This document shows positions 25,504 to 35,351 of a DNA stretch of 64,000 nt, piece after piece. The notes under the pieces are model-generated. The model did not search any database. It saw nothing but the letters and a program-made list of their open reading frames with translations, and was not told where the DNA came from. Every line of letters starts with the position of its first letter. The stretch's first letter is position 1. This DNA comes from Chitinophaga agri (lineage in GTDB: Bacteria; Bacteroidota; Bacteroidia; Chitinophagales; Chitinophagaceae), in the NCBI RefSeq assembly GCF_010093065.1, contig NZ_CP048113.1, forward strand, positions 5,146,001 to 5,210,000. The letters run 5' to 3'. Both the position numbers and the translations under genes were made by a program.

Positions 25504-26943
25504 TTAAAACTCAGCGTTCTTCGGCGTTCTCGGGAAAGGTATTACGTCTCTGATGTTACCCATGCCGCTGGCAAACAATACCAGTCTTTCGAAGCCCAGA
25601 CCGAAGCCCGCATGCGGTGCAGAACCATAGCGGCGGGTATCCAGGTACCAGCTCATTTCTTCTACCGGCAGGTTCATTTCTTCCATACGCTGAACCAGCT
25701 TATCATAGTTTTCCTCACGCTGAGAGCCACCTACGATCTCACCAATACCAGGGAAGAGGATATCCATTGCTCTAACGGTTTTACCATCTTCATTCTGCTT
25801 CATATAGAAAGCTTTGATAGCTTTCGGATAGTCGGTCAGGATCACTGGTTTTTTGAAATGTTTTTCTACCAGGTAGCGTTCATGTTCACTTTGCAGGTCA
25901 GCGCCCCATTCTTCGATCAGATAAGAGAATTTCTTGGTCTTGTTAGGCTTGCTGTTTTTCAGGATGTCGATTGCTTCCGTGTAGGTGATGCGAACGAACT
26001 CGTTATTCAGTACGAACTCAATTTTCTCGATCAGGCCCATTTCGCTACGTTCCTGCTGAGGTTTTTGTTTTTCTTCTTCCACGAGGCGTTGTGCGAGGAA
26101 TTCCAGGTCTTCCCTGTTATGTTCCAGTGCATAACCGAGCACATATTTAATGAAAGCCTCTGCCAGGTTCATGTTATCTACCAGGTCGTAGAAGGCCATT
26201 TCCGGTTCGATCATCCAGAATTCAGCCAGGTGACGGGCAGTATTAGAATTTTCTGCACGGAAGGTCGGGCCGAAGGTATAGATATCACCAAAGGCCATCG
26301 CACCGAGTTCGCCTTCCAGCTGGCCGGATACGGTCAGGTTGGTCGCTTTCCCGAAGAAATCTTCTTTATAGTCTATCTCACCACTTTCGGTCAGCGGCGG
26401 GTTTTTAATATCAAAGTTTGTTACATGGAACATTTCACCAGCGCCTTCTGCGTCAGAAGCGGTAATGATAGGCGTGTGCAGGTATACAAAGCCTCTTTCG
26501 TTAAAGAACTTGTGTACTGCAAATGCCAGGGAGTGACGTAAGCGGAAGATAGCGCCGAAGGTGTTGGTACGGAAACGCAGGTGAGCTATTTCACGCAGGT
26601 ATTCCAGGCTTGGGCGGTTTTTCAGCTGAAGCGGGTATTTTTCAGGATCACAATCACCCAGTATTTCCAGTTCGATTGCTTTTACTTCCACGCGCTGACC
26701 TTTACCCAGGGAAGGGACCACCTGACCTGAAACACTGATAGCAGCCCCTGTGGTAAGGCGTTTCGCCAGTTCGGGAGTGACTGTTTCCAGGTCCAGTACA
26801 ATCTGGATATTATTATTGGTAGAGCCATCGTTCAAAGCTATAAACTGATTGTTACGGAATGACCGTATCCAACCCTTTACTACTACATTGTAGTCGGTTT
26901 TTTCGTCCTGCAGGATCTGCTTGACTTTTACTCTTTGGCTCAT
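25504..26943 (-). CDS. asnS: asparagine--tRNA ligase
   Basis: 479 residues, class IIb. OB-fold anticodon domain at about 15-110 ([20 protein letters not shown]), then motif 1 near [14 protein letters not shown], motif 2 with [21 protein letters not shown], and motif 3 with [11 protein letters not shown] near the C-terminus. The sequence [12 protein letters not shown] with no Asp-specific insert indicates AsnS rather than AspS. It charges tRNA-Asn for protein synthesis. Standing alone with its own terminator. A 348-codon open frame on the other strand is its mirror. Confidence 0.97.
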   Translation of the reverse strand: MSQRVKVKQILQDEKTDYNVVVKGWIRSFRNNQFIALNDGSTNNNIQIVLDLETVTPELAKRLTTGAAISVSGQVVPSLGKGQRVEVKAIELEILGDCDPEKYPLQLKNRPSLEYLREIAHLRFRTNTFGAIFRLRHSLAFAVHKFFNERGFVYLHTPIITASDAEGAGEMFHVTNFDIKNPPLTESGEIDYKEDFFGKATNLTVSGQLEGELGAMAFGDIYTFGPTFRAENSNTARHLAEFWMIEPEMAFYDLVDNMNLAEAFIKYVLGYALEHNREDLEFLAQRLVEEEKQKPQQERSEMGLIEKIEFVLNNEFVRITYTEAIDILKNSKPNKTKKFSYLIEEWGADLQSEHERYLVEKHFKKPVILTDYPKAIKAFYMKQNEDGKTVRAMDILFPGIGEIVGGSQREENYDKLVQRMEEMNLPVEEMSWYLDTRRYGSAPHAGFGLGFERLVLFASGMGNIRDVIPFPRTPKNAEF

Positions 26944-27425
26944 ATAGATATATATTTTAGGATTGCAAATTTAAGAGATATGGATCATTCTGCATAGGGC
27001 ATTAATATCCTTCCTGCGGGCCGGACTAAAGAAAATGTTAAAATAATCAGGGCGCCCTTACCGGGTGTTTGGCAGGAATGTTGATGGATATTCCGGGACC
27101 GGTACCACAGATAGGCTATGGGACGGGGTTTTCCAGGGGGATAGACCGGACGGACGCTTGTCTGGTAGCCATTGTAACACATTGGGACAGTGCTTTTTTT
27201 TTGGATAATAGCGAAACTTGTTTTAATCTTGCGTTACAAACCTGCCTGATAAAGTTCTAAATTTCCATATTTCCATCTTCGTCGGCAGTCCTAAACTCAA
27301 CATTCCCTATCAGATTTAATAACCAGATTAAATTTATTGGACTCAAAAAACAATTATTTGTAATTGGTGTATGTTGGTATGTAGTGGTACCCACCTCACA
27401 ACACTTTTAAATTTGACAACACACG
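26944..27425. other. divergent intergenic region, asnS / rho
   Basis: 482 bp between divergent starts. No gene is supported; the part before rho is a probable long leader. A TAAATTTG at 27408-27415 resembles a -7 box but has no good -33 partner and would leave almost no leader. Confidence 0.4.
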
Positions 27426-29156
27426 ATGATGTACGACATCTTACAATTGAACGACATGCTCGTTCCTGAGCTGCTTGACATTGCAGAGAAACTGGATGTG
27501 CCAAACGCCAAAAAACTGAGCAAACAGGATCTTATCTATAAAATTCTCGATAAGCAGGCAGTAATGGCCTCCGAAGGTAACCCGGCAAATGGTGAAGAAA
27601 AGAAAACACGTAAACGTAAGAGTAAAAAAGAAGAAGAAGAAGCTGAAATACCTGTAGCAGAAGCCACCGCCGCAGATGAAAAACCTAAACGTGGCAGAAA
27701 ACCAGCTGCTAACGGAATCAAAACCAAAGACGCTGAATTGGACGAACCTAAAGCACAGGAAACCAAACCTAAGAAAAAGAACTTCGATATAGATCTCGAT
27801 ATCCCCTCTCTCACTTTCGACGATGACGATGATGTGATCATTCCACAATTCACTGAAGATATTGAAGACGAGGAAGAAGAGGAGGATGATGTAATTACTG
27901 CACTGCCACAGGCAGGACAGGCAGAGGAAGAAGATGAAGAGGAAGAAGATGAGGATGACTTTGTGATGCCGGAAGAGCCGGTGATCGCGCAGAAACAGCG
28001 CTTCACGCCAAATAAGAAAGAACCTGCTTTTAATATAGAATTTGATGGTATAATTATCAGTGAAGGTGTATTGGAAATGATGCCTGATGGCTACGGTTTC
28101 CTGCGCTCTTCTGATTATAACTACCTCAGTTCACCAGATGATATTTACGTTTCTCCTTCACAGATCAAATTATTCGGACTCAAAACAGGTGATACTGTAA
28201 AAGGTTCCGTACGTCCTCCGAAAGAAGGCGAGAAATACTTTGCACTGCTGAAAGTTGAAACCATTAACGGTAAGTCTCCTGAAGAAGTACGTGACCGCGT
28301 ACCATTCGACTATCTGACGCCGTTATTCCCTTTTGAAAAATTACGTCTTACTACTACTTCAAATAACTACTCAACCCGTATCATGGACCTCTTTACTCCA
28401 ATCGGTAAAGGTCAGCGTGGTTTGATCGTAGCGCAACCTAAGGTGGGTAAAACCATGTTGCTGAAAGAAGTAGCTAACGCGATCGCAACCAACCACCCGG
28501 AAGTGTATCTGATGGTCGTACTGATCGATGAACGTCCGGAAGAGGTAACGGATATGGAGCGTAGTGTAAAAGCGGAAGTAATTGCTTCTACCTTTGATGA
28601 ACCAGCAGAGAAACACGTAAAAGTATCTGCTATCGCTTTGCAGAAAGCAAAACGCCTGGTAGAGTGTGGTCATGACGTAGTGATCCTCCTGGATTCCATT
28701 ACACGTCTGGCACGTGCACATAACACAGTAGCTCCTGCTTCTGGTAAGGTATTGAGTGGTGGTGTGGAAGCAAACGCTATGCAGAAACCAAAACAGTTCT
28801 TTGGTGCTGCCCGTAAGATCGAGAACGGTGGCTCTTTGACAATACTTGCCACTGCACTGATCGATACAGGTTCTAAAATGGATGAGGTGATCTTTGAAGA
28901 GTTCAAAGGTACCGGTAACATGGAGTTACAGCTTGACCGTAAACTGGCTAACAGGCGTATCTTCCCGGCTATCGACGTATCTGCATCTTCTACCCGTCGT
29001 GACGACCTGTTGCTGGAAAAAGATATTCTGAAACGTATCCATATTCTGCGTAACCACCTCGGAGACATGAATACGGAGGAATCAATGCACTTTATGCTGC
29101 AACACATGAGGGGGACCAAGAACAATGAAGAGTTCCTGATCTCCATGAATGGATAA
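27426..29156 (+). CDS. rho: transcription termination factor Rho
   Basis: 576 residues. Rho N-terminal helix domain in the first 45 ([18 protein letters not shown]), then an insertion of about 160 residues that is strongly charged, with a basic first part and acidic runs (EEEEEDD), as in other Bacteroidota Rho proteins. The RNA-binding cold-shock-like domain follows ([20 protein letters not shown]), then the RecA-type motor with Walker [10 protein letters not shown], Walker [17 protein letters not shown] and the Q/R loops. It is a hexameric RNA helicase that ends transcription. The start has two ATGs in tandem. Confidence 0.97.
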   Translation: MMYDILQLNDMLVPELLDIAEKLDVPNAKKLSKQDLIYKILDKQAVMASEGNPANGEEKKTRKRKSKKEEEEAEIPVAEATAADEKPKRGRKPAANGIKTKDAELDEPKAQETKPKKKNFDIDLDIPSLTFDDDDDVIIPQFTEDIEDEEEEEDDVITALPQAGQAEEEDEEEEDEDDFVMPEEPVIAQKQRFTPNKKEPAFNIEFDGIIISEGVLEMMPDGYGFLRSSDYNYLSSPDDIYVSPSQIKLFGLKTGDTVKGSVRPPKEGEKYFALLKVETINGKSPEEVRDRVPFDYLTPLFPFEKLRLTTTSNNYSTRIMDLFTPIGKGQRGLIVAQPKVGKTMLLKEVANAIATNHPEVYLMVVLIDERPEEVTDMERSVKAEVIASTFDEPAEKHVKVSAIALQKAKRLVECGHDVVILLDSITRLARAHNTVAPASGKVLSGGVEANAMQKPKQFFGAARKIENGGSLTILATALIDTGSKMDEVIFEEFKGTGNMELQLDRKLANRRIFPAIDVSASSTRRDDLLLEKDILKRIHILRNHLGDMNTEESMHFMLQHMRGTKNNEEFLISMNG

Positions 29157-29161
29157 AATTG

Positions 29162-29193
29162 AAAGGTCCCGTCTCAGACGGGACCTTTTTTTA
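29162..29193. terminator. terminator between rho and the LytTR regulator
   Basis: Arms AAAGGTCCCGTCT and its complement at 29162-29174 and 29176-29188, then a T run on the plus strand and a shorter one on the minus. Confidence 0.85.
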
Positions 29194-29949
29194 TTACTTG
29201 TATTGTTTCCAGTGACTGATCAGATCTTTCTTTCGCCTGTCGGCTGCTTCCAGCCTGAGTCCATTCTTCAGCACTACTCTCATCCCATCTCCTTCGATGT
29301 TCCCTATCTGGGATAAATGCACCATCTGGTGGTTGTTGATCTGATAAAAGCGTAAACTGCTGAACAGATCTGTATAATACCGGAATGACCGGTCCGCCAG
29401 TACCTGCTGCTTATCAAATAAATGTATGGTACATTTTTCTGCACTCGCTTCAAGGTAAGTGATGGTATTTAATCCGATGATCCTGTCTTCATGTGGTGTA
29501 ACCGGTATCACCAGGTCCATGTTGATGTTCTTTCCGTTATTGAAATTTTCAAGTAATACTTTATAACGGGTAGTACTGGCATGCGCATGTATCCGATCCG
29601 TGATCTTGGATACCGCATGCATCAAACTCTCCCTGTCAATTGGTTTAAGAATGATCTCCACTTCACTGAAGCGGATGGTATGCAGGAATTTCTTCTCAAA
29701 AGCAGTGACAAATACCGCTTCGAACGGCGGTACTTCTTTTGTGCCGAGTAATACATCAAAGCCGGTACCATCAGGCATTTCAAGGTCCAGGAATACCAGT
29801 TGGGGCTGATGTTCCTGAATAGTGGCAATGCCGTCTGCACAGTCAGACGCGGTAGCAGCTACCTGCACTTCCGGGCAGTATTTTTCCAGCATCAATGATA
29901 TGATGTCCCGGCTGTTACGTTCATCATCTATTATTACTGCCTTTATCAT
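29194..29949 (-). CDS. LytTR-family response regulator
   Basis: 251 residues. REC domain (AVIIDDERNSR, LVFLDLEMPDGTGFD, VTAFEKKF, LKPIDRE) followed by a LytTR DNA-binding domain at about 145-250 (YLEASAEKCTIHLFD, FYQINNHQMVHLSQI, LRLEAADRRKKDL). It is paired with the 7TMR-DISM histidine kinase 20 bp upstream on the same strand, an arrangement seen again and again in Bacteroidota. Target genes are unknown; the LytTR site could be searched for in nearby promoters. Confidence 0.95.
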   Translation of the reverse strand: MIKAVIIDDERNSRDIISLMLEKYCPEVQVAATASDCADGIATIQEHQPQLVFLDLEMPDGTGFDVLLGTKEVPPFEAVFVTAFEKKFLHTIRFSEVEIILKPIDRESLMHAVSKITDRIHAHASTTRYKVLLENFNNGKNINMDLVIPVTPHEDRIIGLNTITYLEASAEKCTIHLFDKQQVLADRSFRYYTDLFSSLRFYQINNHQMVHLSQIGNIEGDGMRVVLKNGLRLEAADRRKKDLISHWKQYK

Positions 29950-29969
29950 AGTAGTTCGATATGCCTGGT

Positions 29970-32054
29970 CTAAAGTTGGGGTATCAGTATCCTTACAATA
30001 GTACCACTTTCTGTATTATTATTTTCTGATTTGTCAATGATGTCAATATGTATACCCGTGTTGTACATTTTATTCAGCAGCTCGGCACGGTTAAAACTTA
30101 TTTCCATACCGGAGGACTGATGGTGTTTAGGCAGGGTACGTAGTGTTTTGGAGCGAATGATACCAATGCCATTATCCTCGATGAGACATTCCAGCATATC
30201 CGGAGCAGCCTGGTTAAACTTTATCAGTAATTTACCGATAGGATAACTACTGTTTGTCATGCCGTATTTGACCGCATTTTCCACATAGGGTTGCAGTAAC
30301 ATAGCCGGCACTTCCAGTTCTGATGCCGTTATATCAGGATCAACATAGATCTCGTATTCCATCTTATTTTCAAACCGCATTTTCTCCAGTCCGAGGTAAG
30401 TATTCAGATAGGCAATTTCATCTGAAAGTGAAATGAAATTACGACGGGAGAAATCAAGTGTTTTACGGATAAGATAAGAGAAGTCTGACAGGTATTTCTG
30501 CGCATATTCAAAGTCACGTTGCATAACAAACAGCTGAATAGAATTCAGACAGTTGAAAATGAAATGTGGATTGATCTGTGCACGGATAGCCTTTAATTCT
30601 ATCTCGGTTAGCTTTTTATCATATTCAGTTTCCAGATGTGCCTTCCGTTGTTCTTCCAGTTCCTGTTTCTTACGGAGGATCTCAGTGGTTTGTTCTTTCA
30701 CCAGTTCTTCCAGCTGTTCATTCAGCTTACGTTGCAGTTCCTTGTTTTTGTTCAGCTGCTTGATCAGCAGTTCCTGCGTACGTGTTCTTTCATGATGTAC
30801 CAGTTTATTCCGGTAACTCAGGCCTGCAAGGAAAAACATAGATTGCAGCAATACACCTGCCACAATGAGCAGGGAAGGAGCGGAGATCTCACCCAGCGCA
30901 TTGATCAGGCCCAATGGTCTGATGAGCATCAGGAATGATCCGAAGCTGGCCATATAGAAACAGAGTGATCCGAACAGGAAGAACCGCACCAGCGGATGAT
31001 GGCGTGAGCGTCTGGCCAGTGCGACAAACACTACCAGGAAGGGCAGTAGTGTGGATATATACACATAACTGTAGATCATTACCGGTACCTGGTACTGTTC
31101 CAGTGCAATACAGTAAAAGCAGATAATGATGATACCGCCTATAACAGCGGCTACTGATGTAAATAGTTTCTCCATGAAAGGGTACCGTTCCTGAAGATTG
31201 AGGAAGGTATTACCAAAAGCCAGGTACATCAGGTAAAAACAGAACAGCAGCGCCGGAATATCCCAATAGTACTTCAGCATTGGCCACCGGTAGAACACAG
31301 AGAGCTGATAAGGCTGACTTTCCAGTCTGAGCGTAAAGAACAGGATGAGTCCAAGCATGTAGGCTGCGAAGTACATGTATGACTTGTCCGGCAGTTGAAT
31401 ATAGTTAATGACAGCAATGGCGAGACATACCAGCAACATGCCCAGTAATACGTGTATAAGAATAGTTTCTTTCCGGTAGTATTCGAACTGTGCGTTCCGG
31501 AACTGGCCGTATTGTAATGCATTATATAGAACAGGCATCAGCCCGTTCTCGTTATAATATTTGTTGTTGATATGCAGAAAGTAGGTATGTGTATGACCTG
31601 GAGGTACGGTGACCCTGAAACCATAATGCTCCCAGCGACGCACGTCGCTTTTATCGCGCATCAAGCCAGTATGCATGATTGCACGGAGATGATGATTGCC
31701 ACTGTCCTGTATATACCAGCTCATGTAATCATGCCAGCCGGCAAATAGTGTAAGTGTGGAATCCTGGCTGCCTGTGTTTCTGACATGCAGTTTCAACCAG
31801 CAATTATTTCCCTTCCCAATATGCTTTTTTTCTACATGGAACAGGCTATAGTTGTGATTGAATGATGCCGAAGCAGCTTGCTGTGGTGTTAATGACGCTT
31901 CTTTATCTACCAGTGTGAGCAGGTACGTTCGCAGGTCGACAGCAGTGGGCAGATGATCAAAATCCGTCACCAACGTATCGTTTGCGGGTGCATCGGCTCT
32001 GGCAGCAATGGAGCAACAGAAAAACAACAGGAAAAGTAAATAGATACGAATCAC
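29970..32054 (-). CDS. 7TMR-DISM sensor histidine kinase (LytS-like)
   Basis: 694 residues with a GTG start and signal peptide. Periplasmic 7TMR-DISMED2 domain at about 35-190 (GKGNNCWLKLHVRNTG), seven membrane helices at about 195-410, a coiled coil at about 420-470, then the His_kinase domain with AQINPHFIFNCLNSIQLFV (phospho-His) and a short HATPase with LLQPYVENAVKYGM and EDNGIGI. The extracellular domain is of the carbohydrate-binding kind, so a sugar-like ligand is possible. It phosphorylates the LytTR regulator encoded 20 bp downstream. Confidence 0.93.
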   Translation of the reverse strand: MIRIYLLFLLFFCCSIAARADAPANDTLVTDFDHLPTAVDLRTYLLTLVDKEASLTPQQAASASFNHNYSLFHVEKKHIGKGNNCWLKLHVRNTGSQDSTLTLFAGWHDYMSWYIQDSGNHHLRAIMHTGLMRDKSDVRRWEHYGFRVTVPPGHTHTYFLHINNKYYNENGLMPVLYNALQYGQFRNAQFEYYRKETILIHVLLGMLLVCLAIAVINYIQLPDKSYMYFAAYMLGLILFFTLRLESQPYQLSVFYRWPMLKYYWDIPALLFCFYLMYLAFGNTFLNLQERYPFMEKLFTSVAAVIGGIIIICFYCIALEQYQVPVMIYSYVYISTLLPFLVVFVALARRSRHHPLVRFFLFGSLCFYMASFGSFLMLIRPLGLINALGEISAPSLLIVAGVLLQSMFFLAGLSYRNKLVHHERTRTQELLIKQLNKNKELQRKLNEQLEELVKEQTTEILRKKQELEEQRKAHLETEYDKKLTEIELKAIRAQINPHFIFNCLNSIQLFVMQRDFEYAQKYLSDFSYLIRKTLDFSRRNFISLSDEIAYLNTYLGLEKMRFENKMEYEIYVDPDITASELEVPAMLLQPYVENAVKYGMTNSSYPIGKLLIKFNQAAPDMLECLIEDNGIGIIRSKTLRTLPKHHQSSGMEISFNRAELLNKMYNTGIHIDIIDKSENNNTESGTIVRILIPQL

Positions 32055-32071
32055 TGTGTGCTAATAAAATT

Positions 32072-32341
32072 TTACAACAACCCATCAATGGCTTTTGCCA
32101 GCTTATGGTCTTTATCGGTGATCACATCTCCCGCATCGTGTGTATTCAGGTATATATCTACCTTGTTATAAACATTTGTCCAATTGGGGTGATGGTCCAT
32201 TTTTTCAGCAACAAGGGCCACTTTCGTCATAAATGCAAACGCCTCTTTGAAATCTTTGAATTCGAAGGAACGGTACAGTTGGTTGTCTTTTTCTTCCCAC
32301 ATAACAAAAGCATTTTTATCATGAAACAAAGCCTTGTCCAC
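32072..32341 (-). CDS. phhB: pterin-4-alpha-carbinolamine dehydratase
   Basis: 89 residues, the normal length. GTG start. The active-site block is [20 protein letters not shown], with the paired His and the HPxW motif, and the Asp in [12 protein letters not shown]. It recycles tetrahydrobiopterin after aromatic amino acid hydroxylation, and in bacteria may also act as a regulator. No hydroxylase is in this window, though tryptophan 2,3-dioxygenase is about 3 kb away. It lies downstream of the IPExxxVDY gene on the same strand. Confidence 0.93.
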   Translation of the reverse strand: MDKALFHDKNAFVMWEEKDNQLYRSFEFKDFKEAFAFMTKVALVAEKMDHHPNWTNVYNKVDIYLNTHDAGDVITDKDHKLAKAIDGLL

Positions 32342-32377
32342 GGTGTAAATTCGGTGAAGGAAAACCGGCAGTACCGG

Positions 32378-32821
32378 TTAGAAGATGAGGTTCATCTTAT
32401 TCTTAATCTCTCTAATATCGAATAAAGATACTAATTGTACAAGCTCTACGTGGCGTAATTGTTCTATTAATTTTTTTATATCAGGTAACTGATAGTAGTC
32501 CCCTTTGACGATCCACAGGAAGTCTACATTTTTCAGTTCAGGCAAAAGATATTCGGCCTGGCAGTGATTATTGTATAGATAGTGGACGGTCGACTTTATT
32601 GGTTCCTCAAACTCGAAAACGCCGAAGTAGAACGCTCTGTTGTTTTTGGAGAGGTTAATTTCCAGGGAGTTATTGATCCGGAAATCAAGGTGCATGTGTT
32701 TATTGATCTGCCAGCATAATTGATAGTCACGAGCGGAGGAAACAATACCGATAACATGAGTAGATTCAAAGAAATCCTCCAGTAACTGTTCTTGATCCAG
32801 CTTTAGCTTTAGTACTGACAT
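32378..32821 (-). CDS. IPExxxVDY family protein
   Basis: 147 residues from the ATG at 32821; a longer frame back to 32893 would overlap the ATL gene and lacks match. The Bacteroidota IPExxxVDY motif is present as LPELKNVDFLW. The N-terminal part starts MSVLKLKLDQEQLLEDF, usual for the family. Its function is unknown; the family is restricted to Bacteroidota, which supports the taxonomic call. It follows the ATL gene by 31 bp and precedes phhB by 36 bp on the same strand. Confidence 0.88.
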   Translation of the reverse strand: MSVLKLKLDQEQLLEDFFESTHVIGIVSSARDYQLCWQINKHMHLDFRINNSLEINLSKNNRAFYFGVFEFEEPIKSTVHYLYNNHCQAEYLLPELKNVDFLWIVKGDYYQLPDIKKLIEQLRHVELVQLVSLFDIREIKNKMNLIF

Positions 32822-32852
32822 ATGACAATTTGTTATATCTTGTTCAGTCTGA

Positions 32853-33254
32853 CTATTTTCCTGCTCTAGGCTTTCCTGGTAACCAAAGTACATCTTTAAA
32901 GTTTAAAATCTTATCGTCTTTTATCGCAATTCCTTCCTGTTCGAGTAGCTCCTGCATCAGTGTCGGAGTGGCAAACTGGTGTTTGGCACTGAGCAGACCA
33001 ACCCTGTTCACTACGCGGTGCGCAGGTACTTTGGGCTTGGCTTTACCGGCATTATTAAGGGCCCATCCTACCATACGGGCGGAAAGGCGGATACCGGCGG
33101 CTTCGGCGATGGCGCCATAGGTAGTTACCCTACCTTTAGGCACCAGCCTTACCAATTCAAATACACGGTCGTAGAAAGATACGTCACTTTTCTTGCTCTC
33201 CGTTGTGCCTATTGGCAAGGAGGGCGGTTCGTTTGGGTTCCGGTACTTTTTCAT
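32853..33254 (-). CDS. alkyltransferase-like (ATL) MGMT-family protein without catalytic Cys
   Basis: 133 residues from the ATG at 33254. The MGMT core is clear: FYDRVFELVRLVPKGRVTTY, then AARMVGW-type helix (SARMVGWALNN) and the active-site block PAHRVVNRVGLLS. In alkyltransferases this reads PCHR; here Cys is Ala, as in alkyltransferase-like proteins (usually PWHR, PAHR in some). ATLs bind O6-alkylguanine without repairing it and hand the lesion to nucleotide excision repair. The start overlaps the DUF5522 gene by 71 bp in another frame; a later non-ATG start is possible but the ATG is preferred. Confidence 0.85.
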   Translation of the reverse strand: MKKYRNPNEPPSLPIGTTESKKSDVSFYDRVFELVRLVPKGRVTTYGAIAEAAGIRLSARMVGWALNNAGKAKPKVPAHRVVNRVGLLSAKHQFATPTLMQELLEQEGIAIKDDKILNFKDVLWLPGKPRAGK

Positions 33255-33384
33255 ATGCGTATGGACAATGTTTACAGCCATTACCGCAGCAGTAACCCCG
33301 TTGAAGGTGATAATGTTCAGTGAATACCATGTATCCCTGTTCATTATAGTAAAAATCAATCTTCTCCTTCAACGGCGTCTGCAT
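33184..33384 (-). CDS. DUF5522 small Cys-rich protein
   Basis: 66 residues. The core RGYCCGNGCKHCPY with four Cys is the DUF5522 signature and suggests a bound metal, but no function is known. It overlaps the end of trmB by 29 bp and the start of the ATL gene by 71 bp, all on the minus strand, so the three are probably translated from one message. The C-terminal 20 residues, in the ATL overlap, are polar and may not be needed for the fold. Confidence 0.8.
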   Translation of the reverse strand: MQTPLKEKIDFYYNEQGYMVFTEHYHLQRGYCCGNGCKHCPYAYEKVPEPKRTALLANRHNGEQEK

Positions 33385-34063
33385 GAGAAGGCAGTTTTAT
33401 GGAGCGCCAGTCAAGTGGGGCTTCAGGCAGTCTGAATTTCAGGTACCTGATGGTGCGGCCATCTTCGAGGTGCATTCCTTCGTAGTAAGTACGGATCTGC
33501 AGCAGCGGAGGTACTTCGGTCATCGCATAAATGTCCGGAATATCTTCTATTAACGTGCAACCGGCTGCTTCAATTACTTCCTGCGTGAAAGTATATAGTT
33601 CGGCGGAGTCTGTCTTAAGATTGATCGTGCCATCTTTTGCCAGTAGTGGCTGGTAAAGTTGCAGGAATTTAGGGTGTGTCAGTCGTTTTTTAGACTTTGA
33701 ATTGCGGAGGAATGGGTCCGGGAAGGTAATCCATATTTCTGCAATCTCTCCCTGAGCAAAATAATTGCCCAGTTTATCGATCTGAGTACGGAGGAAGCCT
33801 GCGTTAGGTAAGGGCTCTTCCATAGCTGTTTTAGCACCACGCCAGATGCGGTTACCTTTCAGGTCTACACCGAGAAAATTTCTTTCCGGGTAGCGGCGGG
33901 CGAGCCCGAGTGTATAGTCTCCTTTACCACAGGCCAGTTCCAGTGTAAGTGGATGATCATTTTTAAAGAATGTATGCCATTGACCGGGCATGCCTTCCGG
34001 ATAGATCAGCACATTCGGAAAGGTCTCAATTTCTGCAAAGCGTTGTAGTTTCTTTTGTCCCAT
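33356..34063 (-). CDS. trmB: tRNA (guanine(46)-N7)-methyltransferase
   Basis: 235 residues from the ATG at 34063; the frame is open for 36 more codons upstream but only the part from MGQKKLQRFAEIETFPNVL fits the family. SAM-binding motif ELACGKGDYTLGLA, then NFLGVDLKGNRIW, and the TrmB block IWITFPDPFLRNSKSKKRLT. It methylates G46 in the variable loop of many tRNAs. It heads a leftward run with DUF5522, ATL, IPExxxVDY and phhB. A tRNA-like RNA gene lies about 360 bp upstream on the same strand. Confidence 0.93.
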   Translation of the reverse strand: MGQKKLQRFAEIETFPNVLIYPEGMPGQWHTFFKNDHPLTLELACGKGDYTLGLARRYPERNFLGVDLKGNRIWRGAKTAMEEPLPNAGFLRTQIDKLGNYFAQGEIAEIWITFPDPFLRNSKSKKRLTHPKFLQLYQPLLAKDGTINLKTDSAELYTFTQEVIEAAGCTLIEDIPDIYAMTEVPPLLQIRTYYEGMHLEDGRTIRYLKFRLPEAPLDWRSIKLPSHADAVEGED

Positions 34064-34383
34064 CGCTGCAAAAATAATGTTTTTCCCGGGCGAGTAGGGC
34101 AGCGATTTATCTGAGGCAGGGCAGCACTGATCTCTGGTTTTCTGAGCCAGAGATACAACCCCTACGCTCATATTACGCCATTACTATTGCCCTGCTGGAT
34201 TCTTCCTGGACAAAGAATGTGGATATAATAATGATATAATGAGCCTGTTCATCAGATATCTATACTATATTACTCAGGTAGCAGGAGAGGAAGAGGGGAG
34301 CCAGTGACAGCGGAAAGGAGGAGTCTGTGTGGGTATAAGAACGGTAAAGAACAGTAGTAACAGTTGAGAGCGGTAATAAGTGA

Positions 34384-34417
34384 AAAAGCCTGCTCCGCGT
34401 TACCGAAGCAGGCTTTT
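34384..34417 (-). terminator. intrinsic terminator of the tRNA-like RNA
   Basis: Arms AAAAGCCTGCT and its complement at 34384-34394 and 34407-34417; on the minus strand it ends in five T directly after the RNA's 3' end. Confidence 0.85.
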
Positions 34418-34423
34418 AATCAG

Positions 34424-34565
34424 CTGTAGGGGAAGGAGTCGAACCTCCACGAGGCAGTTAGCCGCAGCACAAATAAGATTAGTGGTCAACCCATTATGCT
34501 GTGTTTATCCTGTGATCCCCACCCCCGAGACAAGAGGGCATGTCTGCCAGTTTCATCACCCCACA
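34424..34565 (-). tRNA. tRNA-like RNA, anticodon GTC, 73-nt variable region, identity uncertain
   Basis: On the minus strand a full cloverleaf can be drawn: acceptor TGTGGGG (34565-34559) with CCCTACA (34431-34425), D arm ATG/CAT around AAACTGGCAGA, anticodon stem CCCTC/GGGGG around TTGTCTC, T arm GGAGG/CCTTC around TTCGACT, discriminator G, no encoded CCA. The D arm looks like that of Leu tRNAs, but the loop gives GTC (Asp codon), and 73 nt lie between anticodon and T stems where type II tRNAs have at most about 25. The inserted part has small hairpins (GGC-TAACT-GCC next to the T stem). A terminator follows within 10 nt. It may be a divergent tRNA, a tRNA with an insert, or a tRNA-derived regulatory RNA. 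Confidence 0.5.
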
Positions 34566-34787
34566 ATATAAAAGAACTAGTTATTCAATAATTTGCGGTA
34601 ATTTTTCAAATCTATTCAGTTTTTAAGCCGACTGTTTGCTGAATGACCGCCGTTTGATGAACTATTATGATGCAAATCTAAAGACATCGCCCATTTCTTG
34701 CAAATTTTTTAAGAAAAATTTTTGAATTTTCGAAATTTTTCAAATATTTGCATATAGGTTTAATACATTCCAAAACAAATTGTAAAA

Positions 34788-35255
34788 ATGAGCCACAATT
34801 TGAATATTGACAAACTAGATTTGCAGATCATCAGTGAAATGATGCATAATGCAGAAATCTCCTACGCTGACCTCGGGAAGAAATTGTTCGTTTCCGGTGG
34901 CACGATCCACGTTAGAATGAAGAAGTTGCAAGAACTGGGTATCGTTAAAGGTACAAAATTGCATGTAGACTTAAAAATGATTGGCTATGACGTGATTGCC
35001 TTCATCGGTATCTATCTTGAGAAGAGTTCCATGTATGACACTGTCGCTAAAGAACTGCGTAAGATCCCGGAAATGGTACGTTTAAACTATACTACGGGTA
35101 GTTATAGTATGTTTGCAGAGATCATCTGTAAAGATATTTCCCAGCTGAGAAGGATCTTGCATGATGAATTACAGAAGATCAAGGGAATTGAAAGAACGGA
35201 GACACTGATATCACTCGAAGAAAGTTTCTACCGCACTATTAATGTTGTGGAATAG
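34788..35255 (+). CDS. Lrp/AsnC family transcriptional regulator
   Basis: 155 residues. N-terminal AsnC-type HTH (LDLQIISEMMHNAEISYADL, then GGTIHVRMKKLQELGIV) and C-terminal RAM ligand-binding domain with FIGIYLEK, TGSYSMFAEIICKD and the LISLEESF end. The family senses amino acids. It lies 96 bp upstream of the tryptophan dioxygenase gene on the same strand, which makes control of amino acid breakdown a reasonable guess, though many Bacteroidota Lrp proteins have distant targets. An inverted repeat separates the two genes. Confidence 0.92.
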   Translation: MSHNLNIDKLDLQIISEMMHNAEISYADLGKKLFVSGGTIHVRMKKLQELGIVKGTKLHVDLKMIGYDVIAFIGIYLEKSSMYDTVAKELRKIPEMVRLNYTTGSYSMFAEIICKDISQLRRILHDELQKIKGIERTETLISLEESFYRTINVVE

Positions 35256-35276
35256 GTATATGGGAGCGATCCCGGC

Positions 35277-35331
35277 ACCCTTCCCCGTCAGCTTATATTA
35301 TATTATCTGTAGATAAGCGGCCGGGAAGGGT
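35277..35331. terminator. hairpin between lrp-type gene and tryptophan dioxygenase
   Basis: Arms ACCCTTCCC (35277-35285) and GGGAAGGGT (35323-35331), with an inner AGCTTA/TAAGC pairing, then TCTTTAATTTG. Confidence 0.5.
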
Positions 35332-35351
35332 TCTTTAATTTGTTATTTAAT

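Larger units (their letters stand above)
34172..34787. other. intergenic region holding the tRNA-like RNA
   Basis: Apart from the RNA at 34424-34565 and its terminator, this 616-bp region shows no gene. The part before the Lrp gene (34600-34780) is very A+T-rich and presumably holds its promoter. Confidence 0.4.

Noticed and set aside
25495..26541. 348-codon open frame on the plus strand
   Set aside because: It mirrors asnS, whose motifs 1-3 are all clear on the other strand; the translation is Phe/Gln-rich with no domain.
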